DNA of 37,733 bases from Nioella sediminis (lineage in GTDB: Bacteria > Pseudomonadota > Alphaproteobacteria > Rhodobacterales > Rhodobacteraceae): assembly GCF_001879695.1 (NCBI RefSeq), contig NZ_MNBL01000077.1, forward strand, positions 1 through 37,733, in the 5' to 3' direction. The notes under the pieces were generated by a model. That model had not been told where the DNA came from. It saw nothing but the letters and a program-made list of their open reading frames with translations, and did not search any database. Below, in pieces: positions 25,333 to 32,131 of the stretch. Numbering within the stretch: position 1 is the first letter of the stretch; each line of letters begins with the position of its first letter. A program made the position numbers and the translations under genes.

Positions 25333-26307
25333 TCAGACCGGCACGTTTTCCGCGATCATCGAGATCATCTCGAACATGATCGCCCCCCCGACCATCGCCG
25401 TGATATTGTTGGGACTGTCCTTGGTGGGCATCATGCAGACGACGTCGCCGCCAACGATATTCAGCCCCCGCGCGGCATGGATCAGCGCAATTGCCTCGTC
25501 GATGTCGAAGCCCTTTACGCCGGGCTCGATATTGGACACAGCAGGCGCAACGCTCGGGTCGAGGCAGTCGAGATCGAAGGTGATGTAGACGGGCCGCCCC
25601 GCCAGCACCTCTTTCGCTTCGGCGATCACATCCGCCGCGCCCCTGCGTCGGTAATCCGCCATCGTCACCACGTTATAGCCATAGTCGTAAGAGGGTTGCA
25701 GCCAGTCGAGCGTGCGGGGGTGGCCGCGCAACCCGATCTGCATCGACCGGGTCGGATCGACCTTGCCCTGATCGGCCAGATAGGCCCCCCAGTGGGCCGC
25801 CGATTTTTCCGCGCCCAGGAAGTGATCGACCTTGGTGAACACGTCCGTATGGGCATCGAGATGCAGGAAGCTGATCGGTTCGCCCCGCGCGATCTTGCCG
25901 TTTCCAAGCGCCTGCACGATCCCGCCAGTGATCGAGTGATCGCCGCCAATGGATACGGGCCGCGCGCCGCTTGCGTCGATTTTCGTATAGAAATCAGTGA
26001 TTTGCTGGATGCAGTGTTCATTGTCATTGGCACGGGGGAAGGGCACGTCGCCCACATCCACGACCTTGCGTGTCCAGGGGTCAATGCCAAAGCCTCCATG
26101 CACGCGCCGCTGCACCGCCGACATGTTGCGCACCGCACGCGGGCCCAGGTGCTGGTCGCGTTCCGTGGTGCCATTGCCGGTGGAATGGGGCACGCCGACA
26201 AGAGCGATATCCGCCCCCTCCGGGCCGTCGTTCGGCGCGCGGAAGAAGGTGGGAATGCCCCACCAATAGAGGTTGTTCATCATGCTGGCGTCGTGTTCTT
26301 CGGCCAT
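25333..26307 (-). CDS. Ureohydrolase (agmatinase/arginase family), atypical signature
   Basis: A 324-residue Mn-dependent ureohydrolase, which splits a guanidino compound into urea and an amine. Metal ligands are visible: His124 in GGDHSI, Asp151, His153 and Asp155 in DAHTDVF, and Asp245 and Asp247 in FDLDCLDP. The usual APGTGTPE that follows is replaced by APAVSNIEPG, the region that shapes substrate binding, so the substrate is probably not plain agmatine. The ending GGDVVCMMPTKDSPNNITAM is also distinctive. GGAG precedes the ATG at 26307; a much longer open frame upstream reads into the divergent alkA gene and was rejected. The MFS gene lies downstream on the same strand. A second, more typical family member lies at 29917. 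Confidence 0.9.
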   Translation of the reverse strand: MAEEHDASMMNNLYWWGIPTFFRAPNDGPEGADIALVGVPHSTGNGTTERDQHLGPRAVRNMSAVQRRVHGGFGIDPWTRKVVDVGDVPFPRANDNEHCIQQITDFYTKIDASGARPVSIGGDHSITGGIVQALGNGKIARGEPISFLHLDAHTDVFTKVDHFLGAEKSAAHWGAYLADQGKVDPTRSMQIGLRGHPRTLDWLQPSYDYGYNVVTMADYRRRGAADVIAEAKEVLAGRPVYITFDLDCLDPSVAPAVSNIEPGVKGFDIDEAIALIHAARGLNIVGGDVVCMMPTKDSPNNITAMVGGAIMFEMISMIAENVPV

Positions 26308-26391
26308 CTGTCGTCTCCGCTGTTGCTTGCGGGCAGGGTGGCGCGGCTTTGGCGACTTGGCAAAGCATTTCCGACCTGAAAGGCTGCGCCC

Positions 26392-27021
26392 ATGGTTGGA
26401 CGGATCATCGAAACCCCCGATTGCGTGGCCGAAGGCGCCGCATGGCTGGCACGGGCCGAGCCGCGCTTTGCCCATGTGCTGGAGCTGACCGGCCCGCTGC
26501 CGCTGCGCCGCCGCAAGGACGGGTTCGCGGAATTGCTGTCCGCCATCGTCAGCCAGCAGGTCTCGGTCGCCTCGGCCAATGCGATCTGGGGTCGGATGCA
26601 GGATGCGCAGCTGACTGCGCCGGACCGCATCGTATCGGCCAGCGACGACGACCTGCGCGCTGTCGGCCTCTCCCGTCAGAAGATCCGTTACGCGAAAGCG
26701 CTGGCCCAAGCGGGCATCGACTTTCCCGCGCTCCGGCAGGCCCCGGATGAAGAGGTGATCGCGGCCCTTACCCAGGTCCCCGGCATCGGGCGCTGGACGG
26801 CAGAGGTCTACGCGATGTTCTCGCTTGGGCGCGCCGATGTCTTCGCGCCCGCCGATCTGGCCTTGCAGGAGGCCGCCCGCCTGCTCTTCGACCTGCCGGA
26901 GCGGCCGAAGGAAAAACCGCTCAGACAGATGGCCGAGGCCTGGTCCCCCTGGCGCGCGGTTGCCGCCCGCGCGCTTTGGGCCTACTACCACGTGGCAAAG
27001 GACAGGGAAGGGATCAGATGA
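26392..27021 (+). CDS. alkA: DNA-3-methyladenine glycosylase II (AlkA-type, HhH-GPD)
   Basis: A 209-residue base-excision repair glycosylase that removes alkylated purines. The helix-hairpin-helix VPGIGRWTAEVYAMF begins at residue 129, and the catalytic Asp155 sits in the PADLAL segment that follows, as in the HhH-GPD superfamily. SAIVSQQVSVASANAIWGRM (about 50-69) is the conserved helix ahead of it. It is shorter than E. coli AlkA because the N-terminal beta domain is missing, as is usual for this type. It is divergent from the ureohydrolase gene and its stop overlaps the start of the carboxylesterase gene by 4 bp (ATGA), so both are probably translated together. Confidence 0.91.
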   Translation: MVGRIIETPDCVAEGAAWLARAEPRFAHVLELTGPLPLRRRKDGFAELLSAIVSQQVSVASANAIWGRMQDAQLTAPDRIVSASDDDLRAVGLSRQKIRYAKALAQAGIDFPALRQAPDEEVIAALTQVPGIGRWTAEVYAMFSLGRADVFAPADLALQEAARLLFDLPERPKEKPLRQMAEAWSPWRAVAARALWAYYHVAKDREGIR

Positions 27022-27710
27022 CTCGCACGCTCGAATTCGGCAAACGCCCCGCGGCCTCCGGCCAGGCCGACAGCCTGGTGATCTTCCTGCATGGCTATGG
27101 GGCAGACGGAAACGACCTCCTCGGCCTTGCCGATCCGCTGGCCCCGCATCTGCCCAACACCGTGTTCGCGGCCCCCGATGCGCCAGAACGCTCCGCCATG
27201 AACCCGATGGGCTTCCAGTGGTTCCCGATCCCGTGGATCGACGGCTCCTCTGAAGAAGCTGCTGCCGAGGGCATGGCCCGTGCGGTTGATGACCTCAACG
27301 TCTTCCTCGATCAGATCATGGAGGCCGAGGGCATCCCGGCAGAGCGCACCGTTCTGGTGGGCTTCTCGCAAGGCACGATGATCAGCCTGCATGTCGCCCC
27401 CCGCCGAGAGCCGCCCTTCGCGGGCGTGGTGGGCTTCTCGGGCCGTCTGCTGGAGCCGGAACTTCTCGCCGATGAAATCGTCTCCCGCCCGCCGGTCCTG
27501 CTCATCCATGGCGATCAGGATGATGTGGTGCCACCGCAAAGCCTGCCCCAGGCCGCCGAGGCGCTTCAGGCGGCGGGCATCGACGTCTACGCCCATATCA
27601 TGCGTGGCACCGCCCATGGCATCGCGCCCGACGGGCTGTCGGTAGCCCTGGCCTTCATCCGTCAGGTGTTGGAGATCGAGGACGAACCCGACGACGCAGA
27701 AGACGAATAA
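27018..27710 (+). CDS. Phospholipase/carboxylesterase-family alpha/beta hydrolase
   Basis: A 230-residue esterase of the carboxylesterase/phospholipase/thioesterase family. The nucleophile Ser117 is in GFSQGT, the acid Asp168 in HGDQDDVVP and His200 in GTAHGI; the oxyanion segment is FLHGYGADGNDL at 23-34. The C-terminus is a very acidic tail. The family acts on short acyl esters or lysophospholipids in the cytoplasm; the precise substrate is not clear. The start at 27018 overlaps the alkA stop codon by 4 bp; an upstream in-frame start at 26976 lies inside alkA and was rejected. Composite repeat copy B follows 10 bp after the stop codon. Confidence 0.9.
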   Translation: MTRTLEFGKRPAASGQADSLVIFLHGYGADGNDLLGLADPLAPHLPNTVFAAPDAPERSAMNPMGFQWFPIPWIDGSSEEAAAEGMARAVDDLNVFLDQIMEAEGIPAERTVLVGFSQGTMISLHVAPRREPPFAGVVGFSGRLLEPELLADEIVSRPPVLLIHGDQDDVVPPQSLPQAAEALQAAGIDVYAHIMRGTAHGIAPDGLSVALAFIRQVLEIEDEPDDAEDE

Positions 27711-27719
27711 TCCTTCTTC

Positions 27720-27890
27720 TTTGCTCAAATACTCCCGCCGGAGGCATCCGACCCTTCCACAGATCCGGGGGGTGGCTTCGGCAGACTGCCCTCTTCCACA
27801 ATCCCGTGGCAACGCGGCACTTTGAGGCCTCCGGCGTCAGCCGGGGGTTGAGAAGGGCCGCTCCCCGGTCGACGCCGCAGGCGGCGAAAC
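27720..27890 (+). repeat. Composite intergenic repeat, copy B
   Basis: Shares its modules with copy A (inverted) and its two ends with copy C. It contains CAAATACTCCCGCC near its start, ATCCCGTGGCAACGCGG at 27801-27817, a hairpin CCTCCGGC / GCCGGGGG with loop GTCA near 27830-27846, the GGGCCGCTCC block, and GTCGACGCCG then GGCGGCGAAAC at the end. It lies between two genes on the same strand. Confidence 0.72.
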
Positions 27891-27899
27891 CACAAAACC

Positions 27900-27908
27900 T
27901 GTGGATAA
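27900..27908 (-). promoter_or_regulatory. Perfect DnaA box (TTATCCACA on the minus strand)
   Basis: TGTGGATAA on the plus strand, the exact complement of the consensus DnaA box, in intergenic DNA between the esterase and HNH genes. A single box need not be functional; it is noted because a second perfect one lies before the DUF6456 gene. Confidence 0.4.
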
Positions 27909-27969
27909 CTGTCATATCCCCGTCATCTGCCTGACCTATCACAAAAGCGCGCAACCCAAAATGTGGCGC

Positions 27970-27997
27970 TTGCCAGCCGGATTTTGGCAGATATAGT
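27970..27997 (+). promoter_or_regulatory. Promoter candidate before the HNH endonuclease gene
   Basis: TTGCCA (27970-27975) and TATAGT (27992-27997) are spaced by 16 bp, close to a sigma-70 type promoter. The inverted repeat TGCCA (27971-27975) / TGGCA (27985-27989) lies inside it and might be an operator. This is motif reading only. Confidence 0.35.
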
Positions 27998-28070
27998 GGT
28001 TACATGGCTGGAGCGGGTGCTCCCGTTCTGATGCCGAAAACGGGCAGACAGGGCGAGGGCGGAGTCACTC

Positions 28071-28661
28071 ATGGATGGCGACGGCAGTTTCAGAACGGAA
28101 TTCGTAAGAGAGCCTGGAAGGCTCAGCCAGCATCCGGCATTGGTTCTGAATGCGGATTACCGCCCGCTCTCCTACTACCCCCTCTCTCTCTGGCCTTGGC
28201 AGGACGCGATCAAGGCGGTCTGTCTCGATCGGGTCGATATCGTGGCCGAATACGATGCCTTCGTGCATTCCCCCACGACCAGGATCCGCATCCCCTCGGT
28301 CGTCGTCCTGCGCGACTATGTGAAACCACAAAAGCGCGTGGCCTTCACCCGGTTCAACCTCTTCCTGCGCGACGAGTTCTCCTGCCAGTATTGTGGCAGC
28401 AAGGGCGATCTGACCTTCGACCATGTGGTGCCGCGCGCGAAGGGCGGCATCACGTCCTGGGAAAACGTGGTCGCGGCCTGTTCGCCCTGCAACCTGCGCA
28501 AGGGGTCCAAAAGCCTGCGCCGATCGGGTCTTTCCTTGCGCAAACCGCCCCGCCAGCCGGGCGCGGAGGAGCTGCGCAATATGGGCCGCAAGTTCCCGCC
28601 CGGTCATTTGCACGACAGCTGGCTCGATTTTCTCTATTGGGATGCGGAGCTGGACGCGTAA
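28071..28661 (+). CDS. HNH endonuclease-family protein
   Basis: A 196-residue protein with an HNH nuclease domain in its second half. The structural zinc is expected at Cys105 and Cys108 (CQYC) and Cys137 and Cys140 (CSPC); Asp117-His118 (DHVVPRAKGG) is the catalytic start of the HNH, and Asn132 lies before the second pair. The N-terminal half (VLNADYRPLSYYPLSLWPWQ) is typical of a stand-alone alphaproteobacterial HNH family that is chromosomal and not associated with phage genes. Its target and role, perhaps in DNA repair, are unknown. No strong ribosome binding site was found at the ATG; GGAG lies a few bases before. The gene for the RdhA-like protein begins 10 bp after it. Confidence 0.88.
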   Translation: MDGDGSFRTEFVREPGRLSQHPALVLNADYRPLSYYPLSLWPWQDAIKAVCLDRVDIVAEYDAFVHSPTTRIRIPSVVVLRDYVKPQKRVAFTRFNLFLRDEFSCQYCGSKGDLTFDHVVPRAKGGITSWENVVAACSPCNLRKGSKSLRRSGLSLRKPPRQPGAEELRNMGRKFPPGHLHDSWLDFLYWDAELDA

Positions 28662-28670
28662 GCTGCGCCC

Positions 28671-29885
28671 ATGAACTGGCCCAGGAATCGAGACGAAACG
28701 CCCCCGCATCTGCTGGAAAGCGACCGCGCGGCGGGCTTTGAGGTGACGCCGGACTATACCCGGTTTTCCCAGATGAACGACATGTTCACCCGTGCCTTCT
28801 GGGACGACAGCGTGCGCAACAAGCATAGCGACGGCTTCTTCGCCTCCTACCGGATGGAGGCCGCCCCGCGAAAGGGCGAGGGCTTCCAGACCCGCGATTT
28901 TGCCCTTCGCAACGCCGCCTGGCGCGTCTCTGACATGGTCTCTGATCGTCATGCCGCCGAGGGCGAGCGCGAGGGCTTCCAGGCCCCGCTGCGCAATGAC
29001 ACGCCGGTGGCTGCTGAAAAGGTCGAGCTTGGCACAGCGGAGGAGGAGTCGAAGGACATCAAACGCATCGCGCGGCTCTTCGGTGCCGACCTGGTGGGGA
29101 TCACCCATATCGACCTGCGCTGGCATTATTCCGACCGCCCCGACACGCGCGACATGACCCCGGTTTCCAATGACCTGCCCGAGGGCCTGACCCATGTCAT
29201 CGTCATGGCTCATGCGATGGATTTCGACCTTGTCGAAACCTACCCAAGCGCGCTGGCGGGCGCGGCGACGGGGCTCGAATACAGCCACGAGGCCGCGATT
29301 GTCATGCAGCTCGCCGCCTATATCCGCAATCTGGGCTTTCAGGCCGTGGCCAGCATGAATGACACGGCGCTGGTCATTCCCTATGCGATCAAGGCGGGGC
29401 TCGGCGAATACGGGCGCAACCAGATGGTGCTGACGCCGGAGTTTGGCCCCCGTGTCCGGTTTTCCAAGATCTTCACCGATATGCCGCTGGCCTTGGATGC
29501 GCCGCGCAAACTGGGGCTTGCAGACTATTGCCACGGCTGCACCCAATGCGCAGACAGCTGCCCGCCCAAGGCGCTGCCCTTCGGCGCCCCAGATTTCGGG
29601 GAAGAAAAGGCCGCAGGTAGCCCATCCACCCAAAGGGGCGTGCGCAAATGGTCCGCCAATTGCGAGGCCTGCTTCGGGTATTGGGCGAAACTGAAATCCG
29701 ATTGCGCCATCTGTATGCGGGTCTGTCCCTTCAATCGCCGGGGTGGCTGGCAAGACCGGCTCTGGCGCTGGCTGGCCCTTGGCGGGGCAGGGCAGGCGGG
29801 GGTGCGGCTGGCCCGTCGCTGGCAGAAACGACAAGGTGTTCGGCCGAGGCTAAAGCCGCGTGACTGGTGGGCAAATCCCCGCTAG
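28671..29885 (+). CDS. Reductive dehalogenase-like corrinoid/Fe-S protein
   Basis: A 404-residue protein that resembles the core of reductive dehalogenases (RdhA/PceA type) and is more distantly related to epoxyqueuosine reductase QueG. Two Fe-S sites are visible: C-x2-C-x2-C-x3-CP at Cys287, 290, 293 and 297, and Cys331/334 with Cys345, 348 and 352 in the second cluster region. The segment SMNDTALVIPYAIKAGLGEYGRN (split here as SMNDTALVIPYAIKAG and LGEYGRN) is the family's corrinoid-neighbouring block. There is no Tat signal and no fused flavin/ferredoxin reductase domain as in aerobic RdhAs, so the electron donor is separate. Halogenated substrate, or any other, is unproven. The rdhB anchor gene is absent. 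Probably cytoplasmic. Confidence 0.8.
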   Translation: MNWPRNRDETPPHLLESDRAAGFEVTPDYTRFSQMNDMFTRAFWDDSVRNKHSDGFFASYRMEAAPRKGEGFQTRDFALRNAAWRVSDMVSDRHAAEGEREGFQAPLRNDTPVAAEKVELGTAEEESKDIKRIARLFGADLVGITHIDLRWHYSDRPDTRDMTPVSNDLPEGLTHVIVMAHAMDFDLVETYPSALAGAATGLEYSHEAAIVMQLAAYIRNLGFQAVASMNDTALVIPYAIKAGLGEYGRNQMVLTPEFGPRVRFSKIFTDMPLALDAPRKLGLADYCHGCTQCADSCPPKALPFGAPDFGEEKAAGSPSTQRGVRKWSANCEACFGYWAKLKSDCAICMRVCPFNRRGGWQDRLWRWLALGGAGQAGVRLARRWQKRQGVRPRLKPRDWWANPR

Positions 29886-29916
29886 CCTCGCGCCAAATCA
29901 AGACAGGGAGTCACCC

Positions 29917-30864
29917 ATGGCCGATCCGTTCTTCACCCCCATCTCGGGCTTCGAGCTGCCGCGTTTCGCCGGCATCCCCAGCTTCATGCGCCTGCCGCAT
30001 GTGGGGCTGGATCATGCCCGCATCGGCGAGGTGGAGATCGGCCTTGTCGGCGTGCCCTGGGACGCGGGCACCACCAACCGCCCCGGCCCCCGCCACGGCC
30101 CCCGGCAGCTGCGCGACATGTCCACCATGATCCGCGCCCAGAACGATGCCACCGGCATCCGCCCGTTTGAGGCGCGGAACTGCGCCGACCTGGGCGATGT
30201 CGGCCCCAACCCCGCCGATCTGATGGACAGCCTGACCCGCATCACCGCCTTCTATGACAAGGTAAAATCCCATGGAATCAAACCCCTGACCGCAGGCGGC
30301 GATCACCTGTCCACCTTGCCGATCCTGCGCGCCATGGCCAAGGATGGCCCCCTTGGCATGATCCATTTCGACAGCCATACGGACCTCTTCCACAGCTATT
30401 TCGACGGGCGCATGTATACCCACGGCACCCCCTTCCGCCGCGCGGTGGAGGAGGGGCTTCTCGACCCCAAACGCGTGGTCATGATCGGCATTCGCGGCAC
30501 CGCTTACGATAGCGAAGACCGCGATTTCGCCGACAGCGTCGGCATCCGCGTCATCCCGATCGGCGAGTTCCATGCGCGCGGCGTGGAGGATGTCATGGCC
30601 GAGGCGCGCGAGATCGCGGGCACGGGCGACACCTATGTCAGCTACGATATCGACTTCGTCGACCCCGCCTTCGCGCCGGGCACCGGTACGCCAGAGGTGG
30701 GTGGCCCAAACAGCTATCAGGCGTTGCAGGTGGTGCGCGAACTGCAAGGGGTCAATATCGTCGGCGCCGATCTGGTCGAGGTCTCCCCGCCCTTCGACCA
30801 GGCGGGTAACACCGCCTATCTGGGTGCGTCGATCATGTTCGAGCTGCTCTGCGTCATGGTCTGA
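29917..30864 (+). CDS. speB: Agmatinase-family ureohydrolase
   Basis: A 315-residue Mn-dependent ureohydrolase with the usual motifs: His130 in AGGDHL, Asp152, His154 and Asp156 in FDSHTDLF, and Asp244 and Asp246 in YDIDFVDP followed by the standard APGTGTPEVGG. It would release urea from agmatine or a guanidino acid such as guanidinobutyrate; the sequence does not decide between them. The GDHS motif is GDHL here, a small deviation. The start at 29917 follows AGGGAG at 29905-29910; the open frame to 29860 reads into the RdhA-like gene and was rejected. It is 31 bp after that gene on the same strand. Composite repeat C follows. The other family member at 25333-26307 differs in the motif after the metal ligands. 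Confidence 0.88.
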   Translation: MADPFFTPISGFELPRFAGIPSFMRLPHVGLDHARIGEVEIGLVGVPWDAGTTNRPGPRHGPRQLRDMSTMIRAQNDATGIRPFEARNCADLGDVGPNPADLMDSLTRITAFYDKVKSHGIKPLTAGGDHLSTLPILRAMAKDGPLGMIHFDSHTDLFHSYFDGRMYTHGTPFRRAVEEGLLDPKRVVMIGIRGTAYDSEDRDFADSVGIRVIPIGEFHARGVEDVMAEAREIAGTGDTYVSYDIDFVDPAFAPGTGTPEVGGPNSYQALQVVRELQGVNIVGADLVEVSPPFDQAGNTAYLGASIMFELLCVMV

Positions 30865-30902
30865 CAGACAGCCCCGCGCATCGGCTCAGCTCTGCACTTG
30901 TG

Positions 30903-30979
30903 CTTTCATCTTGGCAAAAATACCTCGGGGGGTCCGGGGGGCAGCGCCCCCCGCGGGTCGACGCCGTAAGGCGGCGAAA
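30903..30979 (+). repeat. Composite intergenic repeat, copy C (short form)
   Basis: Begins with CTTTCATCTTGG, found inverted at the end of copy A, then AAAATACCTC, a G/C hairpin (GGGGGG at 30936-30941 with CCCCCC at 30947-30952) and ends with GTCGACGCCG then GGCGGCGAAA as in copy B. The middle of the long form is missing. It lies between two convergent genes, downstream of the agmatinase gene. Confidence 0.7.
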
Positions 30980-30983
30980 TCCC

Positions 30984-31925
30984 TCAGGCAGAACAGCTCG
31001 CCCCGCCCAACACGCAGAACTTCGCGCAATGGGGGTGGTTCAGGGCCACCTCCCGCTCGGCCTCCTCCAGCGTCTCGCCCATTTCGAACGCCTCGTCATA
31101 GGCCAAAAGCGTACAGGCCAGCACCACGGGCCGCGCCGCGCCCTTGCGCTTCACCACCATCCTTGACGACGCACACATGACGCTGTCAGGCGATTTGCCG
31201 AGGATATCCCAGCATCCGGTGGTGATCTCGGGCACATCGACGCTTTCATCCATCTCGGGAAACAGCACCAGCGCGCCGGGATCGCTCGCGTCAATCACAT
31301 AGGCGCGCTCCGCGAACAGGGCGGCGAACTGCGCCCGTGCGCTTTCCTCGCTTTCGCCCCAGACCGTGCGGGCGGCGACGGCCATGGCGATGCCCTGATC
31401 GCGCAGCCAGTCCATGCCTTGCAGCGTCTTGTCAAAGCTGCCCGCGCCGCGTTCCTCATCGTGCAGCGCCTTCGACCAGTGGTCGAGCGACACCCGCAAG
31501 GTCAGCTTGCCGGGATAGGCCGTATTCAGCCGCGCCAGCCCCTCGCGCATCCGGGGCCGCATCATCGGCAGCATGGCATTGGTCAGGATCAGCACCTCAT
31601 AGCCGCGCATCAAGGCCGCCTCGGCCATGCCGATCATTTCGGGGTTCATGAAGGGCTCGCCCCCCGTGAACCCGATTTCCCGCACGCCCCAGTTCCGGGC
31701 CTCCAATTGACCGAGATACGCCTCGACCTCGGCCCGGCTGATATAGACCAGCGCATCATTGGTCGGGCTCGACAGGATGTAGCAATTCGCGCAGGTGATA
31801 TTGCACAGCGTTCCGGTGTTGAACCACAGCGTTTGCGGATTGCTGAGCGCAACCGTCGCGCGCGTTTCGCCATTGGCTGTCGTGGCCGGGTTCTGGAATT
31901 TTTGCGGATGTAACGTGTCTTTCAT
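30984..31925 (-). CDS. Radical SAM protein with C-terminal Cys cluster
   Basis: A 313-residue radical SAM enzyme. The CxxxCxxC cluster motif is at Cys41, Cys45 and Cys48 (TLCNITCANCY), and the SAM-binding GGEP at residues 88-91 (FTGGEPF). A further Cys group at the C-terminus (Cys300, Cys304 and Cys311 in HCAKFCVLGGASC) might bind an auxiliary cluster. Loops such as LTLRVSLDHWSKALHDEERG are typical of the peptide- and small-molecule-modifying groups, but no substrate is visible and no precursor peptide gene was found nearby. It is divergent from zwf, with about 200 bp between. Function is not known. The start follows from the ATG at 31925; AAGGGCC lies upstream. Confidence 0.83.
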   Translation of the reverse strand: MKDTLHPQKFQNPATTANGETRATVALSNPQTLWFNTGTLCNITCANCYILSSPTNDALVYISRAEVEAYLGQLEARNWGVREIGFTGGEPFMNPEMIGMAEAALMRGYEVLILTNAMLPMMRPRMREGLARLNTAYPGKLTLRVSLDHWSKALHDEERGAGSFDKTLQGMDWLRDQGIAMAVAARTVWGESEESARAQFAALFAERAYVIDASDPGALVLFPEMDESVDVPEITTGCWDILGKSPDSVMCASSRMVVKRKGAARPVVLACTLLAYDEAFEMGETLEEAEREVALNHPHCAKFCVLGGASCSA

Positions 31926-32059
31926 GATCTCGGCCCTTGTCTTGGTTCAAGGGCTAAGGCGTTCGGGGGAAAAAGAAAACCACTCGGGCGTATATCAACA
32001 CCATTGTGATCTTTCCGTGAAAGGCTGGACGTGAAAGAATTATCGGTGTAGAGCCTGCA

Positions 32060-32083
32060 TGACAGCGCCTGATAGCGCTAACA
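32060..32083 (+). promoter_or_regulatory. LacI-type operator before zwf
   Basis: TGATAGCGCTAACA at 32070-32083 is a 14-bp near-palindrome with one unmatched pair and the central CG that is typical of LacI-family operators. A weaker copy, TGACAGCGCC, begins at 32060, 10 bp before it, about one helical turn. It lies 49 bp before the zwf start at 32132. Binding by a LacI-family sugar regulator is inference; no such gene is in the window. Confidence 0.55.
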
Positions 32084-32131
32084 TTTCCCGGGGCGGCCCG
32101 GCTGCCGCCCCAAGCCTGAAGGATGGTTTCC

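Larger units (their letters stand above)
27711..28070. other. Intergenic region between the esterase and HNH genes
   Basis: No gene is supported here. It holds composite repeat copy B (27720-27890), a perfect DnaA box on the minus strand (27900-27908) and a promoter-like pair at 27970-27997 (all listed separately). The 5' leader of the HNH gene, from about 28000, contains no structure that I can recognise. Confidence 0.6.

Noticed and set aside
25333-26991. 552-codon minus-strand frame ending in the ureohydrolase
   Set aside because: The part beyond 26307 is antisense to alkA; the family alignment and ribosome binding site put the start at 26307.
28065-29834. 589-codon minus-strand frame opposite the HNH and RdhA-like genes
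   Set aside because: Both plus-strand genes have complete metal-binding motifs; the antisense protein has none and is low-complexity.
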